DNA from: Spirometra erinaceieuropaei | Lineage: Eukaryota; Platyhelminthes; Cestoda; Diphyllobothriidea; Diphyllobothriidae | Assembly (NCBI GenBank): GCA_902702965.1 | Contig: CACRXP010000029.1 | Span: 1,462,800-1,526,799, forward strand | DNA length: 64,000 bases | Direction of reading: 5' to 3' | Shown: in pieces, positions 57,001 through 62,640 of the stretch | Layout: each line of letters begins with the position of its first letter | Position numbering within the stretch: the stretch's first letter is position 1 | Program-made: the position numbers and the translations under genes | Notes under the pieces: model-generated | What the model saw: only the letters and a program-made list of their open reading frames with translations | Databases searched by the model: none | What the model was told of the DNA's origin: nothing

Positions 57001-58889
57001 GAAGCCGGAAATTCCATATGGTCAAATTAAAATCAGCATGTAGTCCCTAGTTATCCATTCAGCACGAACTAAAATGTCCCTTTGAAGACTGGCATATTAG
57101 TAAAGATAGTACCGCTGATAAACACCCAAACCGACGCCTGCCTCATATCTTTTATTAACGCGGATATCTACTATTTCGCACTATCCTTGTCACCTGATGG
57201 TGCCCGGGTTCAGAACTCACCATTAAAATAATATTGGCGAAGTGTTTTGCAACTAAAGAAGTTATGGTAGCATGTTTACTTAGATCTAAGTATTATTTAT
57301 GGAGCTTAATAGATCCTTCCGAATCAGTCCCTATTGCGCTTAAATACGCTGAACTATCTTGAATGCGCTAAATCCGTGCCTTCTGCAGTGTCATTTACAC
57401 CAGTCCCGCCGCCGCGATCGGCCTGCCCACAGCCACCTCTCAACAAGAACCCGCCTTACAACGGTTGGGGCTCAGACGAAGACTCGCTGGCCAACTGCAA
57501 GGGCCTGATTCCGAAACCGCCCCCGAAGGACTTTGTGAAGTTTATGGAGAAGGACAAGGTCGGTTTGGAGTCACACGTTTTGCGATTCGCAGCTCGCATC
57601 GTTACAGACCTGCCACAGGACCGCGACCGTTGCTTCATCATATACTGCTTCCTCACTGATGATACCTTCCTGATTTACGAGCCGCCAGTGCGGAATTCTG
57701 GTAGGTCAACAGCGGGTCTCAGGATAACGTGTCATATGTTTAGCAACGGATTAACTGCTTACTCACTGGTATTTAGTAGCACATATAGTCTGATTATTTA
57801 TTTTCAGGTTTTAAGGGTGGCAAATTCATGGAACGTAGGAAGGTGATGAAGCCGGGCCAGGAACGCTTTCGCATCAATCTACCGGACTACTACACCACAG
57901 TGGACGTCTACGTCGGCGCTGTAGTCGATTTCAATAACTTCCTTTTTGAGGTATGCGGGGCAGACGAGTACGCGTACAGATACATGGAGCAGCACCCGGC
58001 CGAGTTCCCTTTCTCTGACGTGCCCCGAATTATGTCTAAACTCAGACCTCTAATGAAGGGCAGGGAGGAGGAGATGAATAATTTCGTAAAAGAACTGGAC
58101 CCTGAAGGAGCGAAAAGCATGCCCTATGCAGATTTTGAAAAGTTGATTCAAAAGCTTCTCAGCGATCCACGTTACGATCGTGTCTGTATTGTGGCGCATG
58201 AGATAGCGACGTTAGCTCGAAATTATGCGGAACGGTGAGATTTTGCCTATTTTCACGCTCTTTTGTCAAATACTTTAGATTGAAATTGCCTGCACTGGTT
58301 TGATATTTTACTGTTTTTTTTCTGCTTCTAGTATACCGACCAAGAAGAATTATATGGCTATCATTGGATTGGCCCAACAACAACTGCGTAAAGCACCCTT
58401 CGAGAACTTCCAGGCCCTCCTTGATGCTTGCCGTTACGAGGACGTTAATAAGACTGGTTCAATGAGTCAGACGGACCTGCGTCGTATATGCCGGGCGAAT
58501 CACTTTCCTCTGCCGGATGACATGCTTTATACACTGATGGAAGTGTAAGCGACATTTCGCGCCTGCACATACTAAATAAACTTCCTACTAATACTGTTCT
58601 AGTAGCGGTTTTTGCTCCATTTAATTACAGATCCAAGAATTTCGATAACGGACTGGTCTACTATGAAAGCTTCATTAACCAACTCAACTGGCGTTGCAAT
58701 CCTGTGCCTCCAGGAACGGTTCCGTGTGATTATTCCGGCAATCTGGAGGTGGACTGGTTTACTGTTGTTACTGGACAAGGATCTAAGACGGCCGGAAGCT
58801 GCAAGAAGGTGCTCACTTGTTTGGGTGCAGAGCGCGTCAACTACACCAACTTCCTGACAGACCTTATGAATGCCGGTCAATGTAAGTAA
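33033..58889 (+). CDS. EFHC2: EF-hand domain-containing protein 2 (DM10-domain axonemal protein), 11 exons, 770 aa
   Basis: Joining 33033-33074, 33106-33294, 37387-37537, 44403-44626, 47986-48145, 50938-51134, 54957-55095, 57389-57700, 57808-58234, 58332-58544 and 58631-58889 gives 2313 bases, in frame throughout, with AG acceptors everywhere and GT donors except one GC. The start MALPFLPGN sits in a good context (A at -3, G at +4). DM10 domains span about 78-183, 229-365 and 431-533. A probable EF-hand loop lies at 651-662 (D, N, T, G, M and D in place), with a weaker second one at 686-697. Residue patterns and length (human EFHC2 about 750) favour EFHC2 over EFHC1. Family members are microtubule inner proteins of ciliary doublets, so a role in cilia, flame cells and sperm flagella is expected. 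Introns 2-7 hold about 23 kb of mostly transposon DNA. Confidence 0.95.
33106..33294 (+). CDS. EFHC2: EFHC2 exon 2 (residues 15-77)
   Basis: Encodes the conserved pre-DM10 segment with EKFHLSQ, NKPGIGGEPLPGQ and SVPAWVAFDKQ. Acceptor TTTAAG; the donor is GCAAGT at 33295, a non-canonical GC donor with otherwise ideal consensus, phase 0. Continuation into VLSFDGYF of exon 3 matches the family exactly. Confidence 0.93.
33352..33393. repeat. Perfect 42-bp palindrome in EFHC2 intron 2
   Basis: Two 21-bp arms with no spacer, centred on GGTTATAACC between 33372 and 33373, followed by an AT-only stretch to about 33435. It lies 52 bases downstream of the GC splice donor and could form a cruciform in DNA or a hairpin in the pre-mRNA. 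Confidence 0.95.
33716..33765. repeat. 15-bp inverted repeat with 20-base spacer
   Basis: GATGGTTTGACAGAC at 33716-33730 and its exact reverse complement at 33751-33765. The spacer contains CGATCG-like palindromes. It could be the ends of a tiny element or a transcript hairpin. Confidence 0.85.
33935..34085. repeat. Dispersed repeat, copy 1 (with 36955-37090)
   Basis: Shares TTGGCATTTTGCCC, GACAACAGCATTTCGAT and TACTCTTAGTCTA with TTGGCTTCAAGCA against 36955-37090. Both copies lie in EFHC2 intron 2 in the same orientation. It overlaps a 133-residue open frame without known motif, which I do not call a gene. Confidence 0.65.
34086..35404. other. EFHC2 intron 2 sequence, nothing recognised
   Basis: Small open frames near 34693-35063 have no motif or splice support. 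No repeat was identified. Confidence 0.3.
35405..35490 (+). repeat. tRNA-like sequence (SINE or pseudogene)
   Basis: TGGCTCAGTAG at 35412-35422 is a perfect Pol III A box. A strong hairpin GCGTTGG/CCAACGC sits in the anticodon-arm position, and GGCTTCCGAAACC at 35470-35482 is a B box with one inserted base. It is not a working tRNA. Confidence 0.45.
35942..36936. mobile_element. Complete foldback MITE, family I, in EFHC2 intron 2
   Basis: A 995-bp element flanked by TA (35940-35941 and 36937-36938). Ends are CAGTAGATGTGCTAACTCAT and ATAAGTTAGCACATCTACTG. Inverted arms of about 370 bp (35942-36315 and 36564-36936) enclose a spacer of about 250 bp. Non-coding. Transcribed in the EFHC2 intron it would form a long double-stranded hairpin. 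Confidence 0.9.
36955..37090. repeat. Dispersed repeat, copy 2 (with 33935-34085)
   Basis: Begins just after the MITE at 35942-36936 and follows 33935-34085 with scattered changes. It may be a local duplication or an unclassified repeat. Confidence 0.65.
37387..37537 (+). CDS. EFHC2: EFHC2 exon 3 (start of DM10 domain 1)
   Basis: Encodes VLSFDGYFQETV to RNSGLPQ, the first half of DM10-1 with YLEDDGIQVIEP. Acceptor CTTAAG, donor GTAAGT at 37538, phase 1. Confidence 0.95.
37894..38849. mobile_element. Foldback MITE, family I, carrying a nested element, in EFHC2 intron 3
   Basis: Flanked by TA (37892-37893 and 38850-38851), starting CAGTAAGGGGGCTAACTCAT and ending GTTAGCCCAACTACCG. Without the nested insertion at 38316-38739 and its 8-bp duplication it is about 524 bp, so it is a shortened form. 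Confidence 0.85.
38316..38739. mobile_element. 424-bp element with 8-bp target duplication, nested in a MITE
   Basis: GAATTATG occurs at 38308-38315 and again at 38740-38747, exactly flanking the insert. Joining the outer sequences restores the MITE right arm as seen at 41627. The ends are imperfect inverted repeats: GGTAACAATCGGGCG and the reverse complement GGTAAGGGTCGGGTG. It is non-coding. An 8-bp duplication suggests a hAT- or Merlin-type helper transposase (inference). Confidence 0.85.
39118..40101. mobile_element. Complete foldback MITE, family II, in EFHC2 intron 3
   Basis: 984 bp, TA on both sides (39116-39117, 40102-40103), ends CAGTGAGTGACCTATCTCAT and GAGATAGGTCACTCAATG. Closely related to 3635-4629 over both arms and centre. 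It shares the inner ACTTAAGTAG-CATGCAT block with family I, so the two families have a common origin. Confidence 0.88.
40104..40759. other. EFHC2 intron 3 sequence, nothing recognised
   Basis: Lies between two MITEs. Short frames only, no motif. Confidence 0.3.
40760..41727. mobile_element. Complete foldback MITE, family I, in EFHC2 intron 3
   Basis: 968 bp, TA on both sides (40758-40759, 41728-41729), ends CAGTAGGTGGGCTAACTCAT and GAGTTAGCCCACCTGCTG. Arms of about 350 bp. Its undisturbed right arm provides the reference for the nested insertion at 38316-38739. Confidence 0.9.
41789..42220 (+). repeat. Unclassified dispersed repeat, about 430 bp
   Basis: Aligns with 61322-61750 in the same orientation: shared TGACACCTGGTT, GGGTGTGGTGGT, GTCTTCTTGACTCT, GCGGTAGATGCTG and CACACGGTGGACAT landmarks in order. 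A third copy lies in reverse at 59750-60002. No coding sense is clear. The family is unnamed to me. Confidence 0.75.
42221..44009. other. EFHC2 intron 3 sequence, no gene supported
   Basis: GC-richer stretches at 42600-43440 hold overlapping open frames on both strands without known motifs, probably unrecognised repeats. Confidence 0.3.
44010..44215 (+). repeat. Degenerate telomere-like repeats
   Basis: Irregular TTAGG, TTTAGG and TTAGGG units scattered through the end of EFHC2 intron 3. Much decayed. Confidence 0.4.
44403..44626 (+). CDS. EFHC2: EFHC2 exon 4 (end of DM10 domain 1)
   Basis: Continues GTLVKRHRIA and ends DPYTSLRLG; contains the DM10 core YGRKIRLVACDKFTENFLRK. Acceptor TTTAAAG, donor GTGAGT at 44627, phase 0. 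Confidence 0.95.
44627..45034. other. Start of EFHC2 intron 4; 3' tail of the minus-strand PLE
   Basis: 44962-45034 on the minus strand matches the tail found after the other hammerhead copies (GATCG-ATCTTC then CTGGGACTCG). Further left a short piece near 44790 resembles the reverse of the 41789 repeat family. No gene. Confidence 0.5.
45035..45078 (-). ncRNA. Hammerhead ribozyme (type I, PLE-associated), intact core
   Basis: Minus strand: stem I TGTCT, then CTGATGA (45073-45067), one extra T, stem II GGATTC/GAATCC with a six-base loop, GAAA, then ACGTC with predicted cleavage after the C. AGGCA follows, closing stem I, and AATAAA overlaps just beyond. Stem III is the self-complementary ACGU, as in hammerheads that work best as dimers. 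It directly follows the PLE coding end. Confidence 0.8.
45054..46640 (-). pseudogene. Penelope-like element (family 2), polymerase mostly missing around an assembly gap
   Basis: Minus strand. The N-terminal domain (about 46640-46060) has PPVNTELARRAVLQHGRRMI, a basic coiled stretch with QQKLAERTREQ, and SSLLMAHRPRDVLSKVE. After the gap the C-terminal part has CVRALYRRVETHCSE, a linker and the GIY-YIG domain (GVVYRIWC, FVGQTGRLLRTRLAEH, GHIFKF, RELLESWFSG). The tail runs into the hammerhead at 45035. Only 175 N and a few dozen codons separate the two halves, whereas a PLE polymerase needs about 900 bases. Either the gap is undersized or the copy is deleted. The element lies antisense in EFHC2 intron 4. 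Confidence 0.9.
45877..46051. other. Assembly gap (175 N) inside a PLE
   Basis: All N. The flanks are the N-terminal and C-terminal thirds of one PLE frame. Confidence 0.95.
46641..47985. other. EFHC2 intron 4 sequence, no gene supported
   Basis: The 135-residue frame at 47169-47576 has no motif or splice context. A polypyrimidine run at 47961-47983 belongs to the exon 5 acceptor. Confidence 0.35.
47986..48145 (+). CDS. EFHC2: EFHC2 exon 5 (start of DM10 domain 2)
   Basis: Encodes ISESMQPKRPYEPIDKL and HVLRFNCFWDDTESLYGD to HYFL. Acceptor CTTTTAG, donor GTGAGT at 48146, phase 1. Confidence 0.95.
48146..48979. other. EFHC2 intron 5 sequence, nothing recognised
   Basis: AT-rich. Two related short stretches (near 48234-48300 and 48443-48500, each with TTTAAGAATGAA) look like a small local duplication. 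Confidence 0.4.
48980..49076 (-). pseudogene. Inverted 5' piece of the PLE at 49077
   Basis: Read on the minus strand it encodes CVRTLYRRVETHCSEPEDKI, the residues just before the start of the plus-strand PLE fragment. About 33 bases (48983-49015) are the near-exact inverse of 49077-49110, so the two pieces form a hairpin. This is the signature of snap-back or twin priming at the 5' end of a reverse transcript. Confidence 0.85.
49077..49843 (+). pseudogene. C-terminal part of a Penelope-like element (family 2), sense in EFHC2 intron 5
   Basis: Plus strand: HCSEPEDKIAEVQYLRRVF, VWRALPYVKNVSEAVGRLL, a stop near 49308 with a frame change, then the GIY-YIG domain (GVVYRIWCSCGQSNYVGETG, RTRMAEHAAAVRR, GHTFKFDEVEILA, RELLESWFTAPQS) and a stop at 49841-49843. 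It lacks the polymerase and cannot act alone. The 3' region leads to the hammerhead at 49950. Confidence 0.92.
49950..49991 (+). ncRNA. Hammerhead ribozyme (type I, PLE-associated), sense in EFHC2 intron 5
   Basis: Stem I GTCT (49950-49953), CTGATGA (49954-49960), extra T at 49961, stem II GGATTC (49962-49967) and GAATCC (49974-49979) with loop GAGCAG, GAAA (49980-49983), CGTC with predicted cleavage after 49987, then AGGC closing stem I (G-C, U-G, C-G, U-A). All core bases are present. AATAAA follows at 49993. Because EFHC2 is transcribed in this direction, the motif is part of its intron 5 RNA. Confidence 0.82.
50021..50075 (+). repeat. TTC/TTTTC microsatellite in the PLE tail
   Basis: Pyrimidine-only run of CTT, TTC and TTTTC units between the GATCGTATC and CTGGGACTCG blocks of the PLE 3' tail; expanded only in this copy. 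Confidence 0.85.
50130..50937. other. End of EFHC2 intron 5, nothing recognised
   Basis: No repeat or RNA identified. The pyrimidine-rich tract before 50938 is the exon 6 acceptor. Confidence 0.35.
50938..51134 (+). CDS. EFHC2: EFHC2 exon 6 (middle of DM10 domain 2)
   Basis: Continues ADDTIEIREV, LRRQKLPKGV and VYLVDSLK. Acceptor TTTCATAG, donor GTTCGT at 51135 (weak after position 2), phase 0. Confidence 0.93.
51135..52501. other. EFHC2 intron 6 sequence, nothing recognised
   Basis: Short frames only and no known repeat. Confidence 0.3.
52502..52845. mobile_element. Left arm of a foldback MITE (family I) in EFHC2 intron 6
   Basis: Starts after TA with CAGTAGGTGCGCTAACTCAT and follows the left arm and start of the centre of 40760-41727, with internal deletions. 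The right arm is missing. Confidence 0.8.
52972..53063 (+). repeat. tRNA-like sequence with Pol III boxes and terminator
   Basis: An 83-base cloverleaf can be drawn. The acceptor stem has six of seven pairs (52972-52978 with 53047-53053). The D arm has CTC/GAG. The anticodon stem GGCT/AGCC has loop GTACTAA (anticodon position ACT), followed by a 14-base variable region. The T arm is GTGGG/CCCAC with loop TTCGAAT. The B box GGTTCGAATCC is perfect. TTTTT at 53059-53063 would stop Pol III. The odd anticodon loop and missing pairs argue for a tRNA-derived SINE head or pseudogene rather than a working tRNA. Confidence 0.6.
53213..53912. mobile_element. Short element with inverted ends enclosing a 121-bp minisatellite, in EFHC2 intron 6
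   Basis: GGGAGAGGGCACCCAAA near 53236-53252 has its exact inverse near 53869-53885, and the pairing extends outward with mismatches to about 40 bp. The inside is almost filled by a degenerate tandem repeat. No coding capacity. A piece resembling the left flank recurs at 54807-54840, so the element may belong to a family. Confidence 0.65.
53300..53865 (+). repeat. Minisatellite, about four units of 120-127 bp
   Basis: Landmarks recur at 53395, 53515, 53642 and 53762: a CTTCC start, a GCGAGCGCAG, ACGACCGCAG, GCGACCGCAG or CTATCGCAG block, and TATGCGGCT or TGTGCGGCT. Units are diverged. Confidence 0.75.
53913..54956. other. EFHC2 intron 6 end, no gene supported
   Basis: Frames at 53950-54701 lack motifs. 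A tRNA-like scrap (AGCTCAGTTGGCTGAA near 54850) precedes the exon 7 acceptor. Confidence 0.35.
54957..55095 (+). CDS. EFHC2: EFHC2 exon 7 (end of DM10 domain 2)
   Basis: Encodes MGTLKTDYYTDRELTLG to EYYKNKYGI; the core INVYGRKFLICDCDEFTRE is strongly conserved. Acceptor TTTTAG, donor GTGAGT at 55096, phase 1. Confidence 0.94.
55140..55454. other. EFHC2 intron 7 start, nothing recognised
   Basis: No motif; PLE tail sequence begins near 55430. Confidence 0.35.
55455..55496 (-). ncRNA. Decayed hammerhead ribozyme, minus strand
   Basis: Minus strand: GTCT, CTGATGA (55492-55486), extra T, a stem II weakened to several G-U pairs, GAAA, then CCTC in place of CGTC. The core boxes are kept but stems II and III are damaged. 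It faces the plus-strand copy at 55517-55558. Confidence 0.7.
55517..55558 (+). ncRNA. Decayed hammerhead ribozyme, plus strand
   Basis: CTGATGA at 55521-55527, extra T, stem II GGACTT/GAATCC with mismatch, then GTAA where GAAA is required, CGTC and AGGC. Loss of the conserved A makes it inactive. The PLE tail (ATCTTCTTC, GCTTCCTGG, TTCGCTTCTATTGAC) follows to about 55640. Together with 55455-55496 it forms an inverted pair of PLE ends without coding sequence. Confidence 0.75.
55641..56732. other. EFHC2 intron 7 sequence, nothing recognised
   Basis: AT-rich to 56200, then mixed. The 95-residue minus-strand frame at 56208-56495 has no known motif. Confidence 0.3.
56733..56800 (-). repeat. tRNA-like sequence, minus strand
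   Basis: Minus strand: A-box-like GATAGTCAAATTAGTATAGC and a B box GGTTCGATGCC (56749-56739), spaced as in a tRNA with an ATCCGATTAAACCAGGAGAT anticodon region. Stems are incomplete. A tRNA-derived SINE or pseudogene. Confidence 0.5.
56801..57388. other. End of EFHC2 intron 7, nothing recognised
   Basis: No supported feature before the exon 8 acceptor at 57387-57388. Confidence 0.35.
57389..57700 (+). CDS. EFHC2: EFHC2 exon 8 (linker and start of DM10 domain 3)
   Basis: Proline-rich linker, PPYNGWGSDEDSLANC, then VLRFAARIVTD and the DDTFLIYEPPVRNSG end. Acceptor TTCTGCAG, donor GTAGGT at 57701, phase 1. Confidence 0.95.
57808..58234 (+). CDS. EFHC2: EFHC2 exon 9 (end of DM10 domain 3)
   Basis: FKGGKFMERRKVMKPGQE, then YVGAVVDFNNFLFEV and ADEYAYRYMEQHP, followed by the helical region before the EF-hands. 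Intron 8 is 107 bp. Donor GTGAGA at 58235, phase 2. Confidence 0.95.
58332..58544 (+). CDS. EFHC2: EFHC2 exon 10 (EF-hand region)
   Basis: FENFQALLDACRYEDVNKTG and the loop D-V-N-K-T-G-S-M-S-Q-T-D at residues 651-662, a plausible calcium loop. Intron 9 is 97 bp, donor GTAAGC at 58545, phase 2. Confidence 0.94.
58631..58889 (+). CDS. EFHC2: EFHC2 exon 11 (C-terminus and stop)
   Basis: Begins with SKNFDNGLVYYESF and NQLNWRCNPVPPG and ends NAGQCK with TAA at 58887-58889. The bases around the stop (TGTAAGTAAA) also look like a splice donor, so a longer isoform is possible. Confidence 0.9.
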
Positions 58890-59068
58890 ACTGGAAGCAG
58901 ATGCAACACCCCCGCACTCCGCTCTATTAGGCTCCGTATCTCGGATCAGACAAGTGGTAGCAAGTTTAGGTTGGGTATGATTGCCCGTGGAACGCCACTT
59001 CCCTCACCGCCAGATAGTTGACTTGATCAAATTATCGCCACAGTTCCGTAATTGCATGTAACTTTGCA

Positions 59069-59074
59069 ATAAAA
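59069..59074 (+). promoter_or_regulatory. Candidate EFHC2 polyadenylation signal
   Basis: AATAAA 180 bases after the EFHC2 stop, the first such hexamer downstream. Confidence 0.6.
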
Positions 59075-59472
59075 TTGCTGTTCTCGCTGATTTTCGCTTT
59101 CTTCATTCTACTAAACACTCTTCTTATGACCCTTGAATGTGACACTTTTTTGGACAGAAAGCTAGTTGGCAGGAGGTGGCTTGGGAATCCGGCCCACGGG
59201 AACCCCGCATATTTAACGTGGTTTCCAAACGGACGGCGACAAGAACGATGTAACCGGTAAGAGTTAAACCCATCCTCAGGGTGTTAGAACGATAGGATGG
59301 GTTGGTGAAGTCGGTCGTTTTCACACAGCCTTCAACTCAACGCAGTTATCTCGAATTCGCAGAGTAACCAAAAGTTAGGTAAGGCAATGCCACCCTTACT
59401 GGAAGATAAGATGGAATTAAACAATGGGTAGCGTCACGGACTGTGAAGTTGACCAAACCCGTATCTGCTGTT

Positions 59473-59605
59473 GTCTCTGATGATGGATTTGGACAGGAAT
59501 CCGAAACATCAGGCTAATAAAGTTCTTGTCCCAGCGATCGTGTCTCCTTCTTCAAGACTACTTCCTGGGACTCGTCTCTTCACTTCTTTTGGCAGTTGAA
59601 CATCC
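59473..59605 (+). mobile_element. PLE terminal fragment with hammerhead ribozyme
   Basis: 59473-59514 is a hammerhead: GTCT, CTGATGA (59477-59483), extra T, stem II GGATTT/GAATCC (one G-U pair), GAAA, CATC with predicted cleavage after 59510, AGGC and an overlapping AATAAA. Stem III is ACAU, so the dimer palindrome is broken. The tail GATCGTGTC, CTTCCTGGGACTCGTCTCTT to about 59605 matches the ends at 49950-50122. No coding sequence is attached: a solo PLE end 400 bases past the EFHC2 polyadenylation signal. Confidence 0.78.
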
Positions 59606-59749
59606 TATTGTCCTGCAGCCCAGAGGTAGGTTTCCTGTATCAGATCAAGCAGTTGACCCCCCCATTCTCGCGGAATGATCGTCAAAATGTTGGAGTTGAG
59701 CATGATTTCTGCCGTCCGCCAGGCCTGACCTACTCGTTTTAACTAGGTG
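59606..59749. other. No gene recognised
   Basis: Short spacer between a PLE end and a repeat. Confidence 0.3.
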
Positions 59750-60002
59750 GTGCTGCAGGTAGTTTATGATGGTAGTAGACTTACGCAGCGTCTACCACAT
59801 TTATCCCCTCCTCCTCCTCCTCCTCCTCCTCCTCCTCCTCCTCCTCATCCTTATCCTCATCCTCATCCTCCTCCTCCTCCTCCTCCTCCTCCTCCTCCTC
59901 CTCCACCTCGGCCCGGTGTCAAGACAGAGCCGAAACTGGAGACGGGAGAGGCCGTCGGTGGCTGAAACGGTGAAATCCGCGCCTGGGCGTACCACCACAT
60001 CT
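59750..60002 (-). repeat. Third copy of the 430-bp dispersed repeat, reverse, with microsatellite
   Basis: On the minus strand, GTGGTGGTACGC, TCTGTCTTGACACCGGGCC and GGTAGACGCTGCG match 41789-42220 and 61322-61750. The GGAGG stretch present in those copies has here expanded into the triplet array. Confidence 0.7.
59805..59908. repeat. CCT/TCC microsatellite
   Basis: About 34 CCT triplets with a few CAT/TTA interruptions. The proline- or leucine-rich open frames over it are artefacts of the repeat. Confidence 0.95.
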
Positions 60003-60639
60003 CTGGCTTGCAACAGACACTAGTTGGCCTACAGATATGATGAAATAAAGAATAAAATTGCCCAGCCAGTGTCCGTAATCGTAGCTTATGTCATGGTTTT
60101 CATCAGTAAACATGGGACCAGCTCGTACCTTACTGACGTCAAAAATCGATTCATACAGATCTACCGTCTCTTGTATGCGCACACCAACCCTCTCGAGGCA
60201 GAATGTCTGGGTAGGTTTTTGAGCCCAAAGGCCCAACATTCCGTTGATTCAGTTCGAGGAAAGTGTGCAGTCACACGATGAACGCTCACATTTGAACCTC
60301 CAACGTGGAAATTGCAAGTCCTCTTCGACCTTTTAACACGCGTGCGTTCGACAGATTGACTTAGTACTCTCCAAATGCCTCAGAAAACCCCGTGCCCAAC
60401 GTCATCCTACAATCAGGAAAGCTATAGACTTAGATACAGCACAGGGATTTGTTGGTAAATGGGGTTTTCCCTCAGTCAACTGGCGAATCTGACGATTCCG
60501 AGGCAAAAGCAAGCCGCGAAGGCGATCGACTGCAAGATTTCCTTTATTTTTGGCTGGCTGCGAGGAATAATGTTTCCGGGGGGTAGAATGCGCCACACTA
60601 CGGCTTTCTGCACAACCCCACCAGTGAAGTTGATACTGA
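60003..60639. other. No gene recognised
   Basis: Sequence before the zinc-finger fragment; may be upstream retroelement sequence too decayed to identify. Confidence 0.3.
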
Positions 60640-60865
60640 CACCACGACTTCTTACGTCCACATTGTCCCCGCACATTCGTCCCACGCATCGGCCTGATAG
60701 GTCACCTGCGGATCCATCGCACAGAGGCCGACAAATCAGTGCCTGGAGTACTAACCTACACTCGCCGTATCTGCCTCCATTGCCCACATTGCACTCGCAC
60801 ATTTAATCACCGCATGGGTCTATTAGGCCACATGCGCGTCCACGAAATCCTGCGTTAGATCACCG
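60640..60865 (+). pseudogene. Broken C2H2 zinc-finger pair, probably from a retroelement ORF
   Basis: One frame reads HCPRTFVPRIGLIGHLRIH, a linker, then CPHCTRTFNHRMGLLGHMRVH, ending in a stop soon after. The second finger is a complete C-x2-C-x12-H-x3-H. In the first, the leading Cys is Arg (CGT for TGT). The upstream frame is broken by stops. This doublet, with GLIGH and MGLLGH helices, is of a kind I associate with tapeworm and schistosome retroelement-related proteins. That family link is from memory and should be checked. Confidence 0.65.
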
Positions 60866-61321
60866 CCGGCTGCATCACATCCTCCCCCACTAGCATCTCA
60901 CCGCACATCAAACTCACCCACCTCAGACACCCAACCGCCATCTCCCACGGAAGTGGGAAGCGTGCGTCTCCGCTCCTTATCTATGAGACTCCCAGCTGCA
61001 TGTGCGATCGGAGTCTGAGACTGCCACGGTGTGTCGAACGTCGTGGCTCGGATGGGAACCGACTGACGTCCCAACTCAGTCCGTCCAGTTGTGTGTGTTT
61101 GTGTGGAGAGGTGGGCTGAGAGCCAGGCTGAAGCGGCTCCTTCTCCAGGGATTTGTGACACTCGTGTATGTGAGGAGTGTACGTATTCTATGGATAGTGC
61201 CTCTCAGTCGAAGACTCAGTTTGGTTACCTTACCTTGGGTAACGGCCCAGGCTAGAAGTGGTACCTTCTAGGTCAAAAGGTCCGGTTAGCGTGTGCTTTG
61301 CCAGTATTAGTAAACCATAGC
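60866..61321. other. No gene recognised
   Basis: Probably the decayed remainder of the zinc-finger-bearing element. No feature could be named. Confidence 0.3.
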
Positions 61322-61750
61322 CCTCTCAGTCTGGTATGCGATGGCAGTTCCCTGACACCTGGTTGCATGCCAATAGGTGCGCCTGCGCACCCACCGGATA
61401 TACTGGTTGTGGGCATGGTTACCCAGTCATTCTCGTCGCTCTGGCCCCCTGTTTGGGAGTTGTTGTTGTTGTTGAAGAACAATCCTGGTCATTTGCTGTG
61501 TGGACCAGGGGGTGTGGTGGTACGCGTAGGTGCGGCTCTGGCCGTGCCAGCCACCTGCGCCCTCCCCCACCTCCGGTCTTCTTGACTCTATCTTGGCACC
61601 AGGGCCATGTAGGGAATGGGGAGGAGAGAGCGCGGTAGATGCTGTGCAAGTCCACCACCACTATAAACCAACGCACTCACAAATCACCGTCCCTGCTCCG
61701 CCTTACTGGGAAGCACACGGTGGACATAGTCAAAACCGATCGTTGAACTC
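61322..61750 (+). repeat. Dispersed repeat, about 430 bp (with 41789-42220)
   Basis: Same landmark order as 41789-42220: CTGACACCTGGTTG, GGGGTGTGGTGGTACGCGTA, CCGGTCTTCTTGACTCT, GCGGTAGATGCTGTG and AGCACACGGTGGACATAG. The overlapping frames are not supported as genes. Confidence 0.75.
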
Positions 61751-62200
61751 TACTGCATGTGTGTGTATGCTACGTCCCACCTATTTGGATGCTAAAATCA
61801 CACGAGAAACAGTCAGTCCACAAGCAGTAGACCCAGTCCATGCTGCTTCAGAGCCGTTGGAAGTCAGATAAGGCAAGTTTTGACTCGTGCGACATCGTGG
61901 AAAACAGGCTGAGGAAACGGCAAGGCTGTCCCGGAAATCTCACTCTCTCTTCCTTAGGGGCATAACACTCCGATGCTCTTCTGCATTTCATTGCTCTACC
62001 ACCCTGCCAGGGTCTGATCACTTGTCTGGACATTAGAGCGAAAAGACGTCTCCGCCAACTCCTCAGACTACTTGAACGGTATGGAGTGATTACCAAAATT
62101 ACAGTTTGTGGATTTCGTGAGGGTCCACGCTCATAAAGCATGCGCAGGCGGCAATTTTTCAAGGAGGTTGGCCCCGGGGCCTGAGTTGTCGAAGGACAGC
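61751..62200. other. No gene recognised
   Basis: No supported feature. The minus-strand 104-residue frame has no motif. Confidence 0.3.
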
Positions 62201-62640
62201 TTGCCTCCTTATTAATGCACCTGATGAGTCCGTTTGGCTACAGTTACTAGTTAACCCATCTCCGCCCTCCAGACCTTCAATCAATTTATTAAACTTCAAG
62301 GAGAATTCTAAGAACATGGCAGCAGTCAGGAATCATTGGTAAGCCAGTTAATGAAAGGGTGTGTTTGTGTGTGTGTTCTCGGGTGTACATCAGACATGTT
62401 AGAGTTCGCGCACCAACATGCCAAACTTAGCGCAAGGTGAAGGGTTAACACGAGTTGCCAGGTGAATGTGATGGAGCTGAGGGGATTATTAGGTATTGGA
62501 TGGTGGTGTCAGCATTTAATGCTCACGTCGCCTTATAGTTTGCATCGTCCTTTACTGCACACTTGGCCTGAAAAAGAAACGAAACGGGGGTAGCAGCAAA
62601 TGGGCTCCGTTGTCAGAGAGCGACTTGGCAACAATCGAAT
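62201..62640 (+). repeat. Direct repeat, copy 1
   Basis: Very similar to 63569-64000 over its full length (CTTGCCTCC start, GATGAGTCCGTTTGGCTACA, a GTGTGTGTGT run, TGAAAAAGAAACGAAACGGG near the end). The offset is about 1.37 kb. Non-coding. Confidence 0.9.

Noticed and set aside
59747..60023. Proline-, leucine- and arginine-rich open frames
   Set aside because: They are three readings of the CCT microsatellite.
62221..62240. CTGATGAGTCCGTTT looks like the start of a hammerhead
   Set aside because: No GAAA or pairing strand follows at the needed distance, and the second copy of the repeat has CACGATGAG, breaking the core. Treated as chance.
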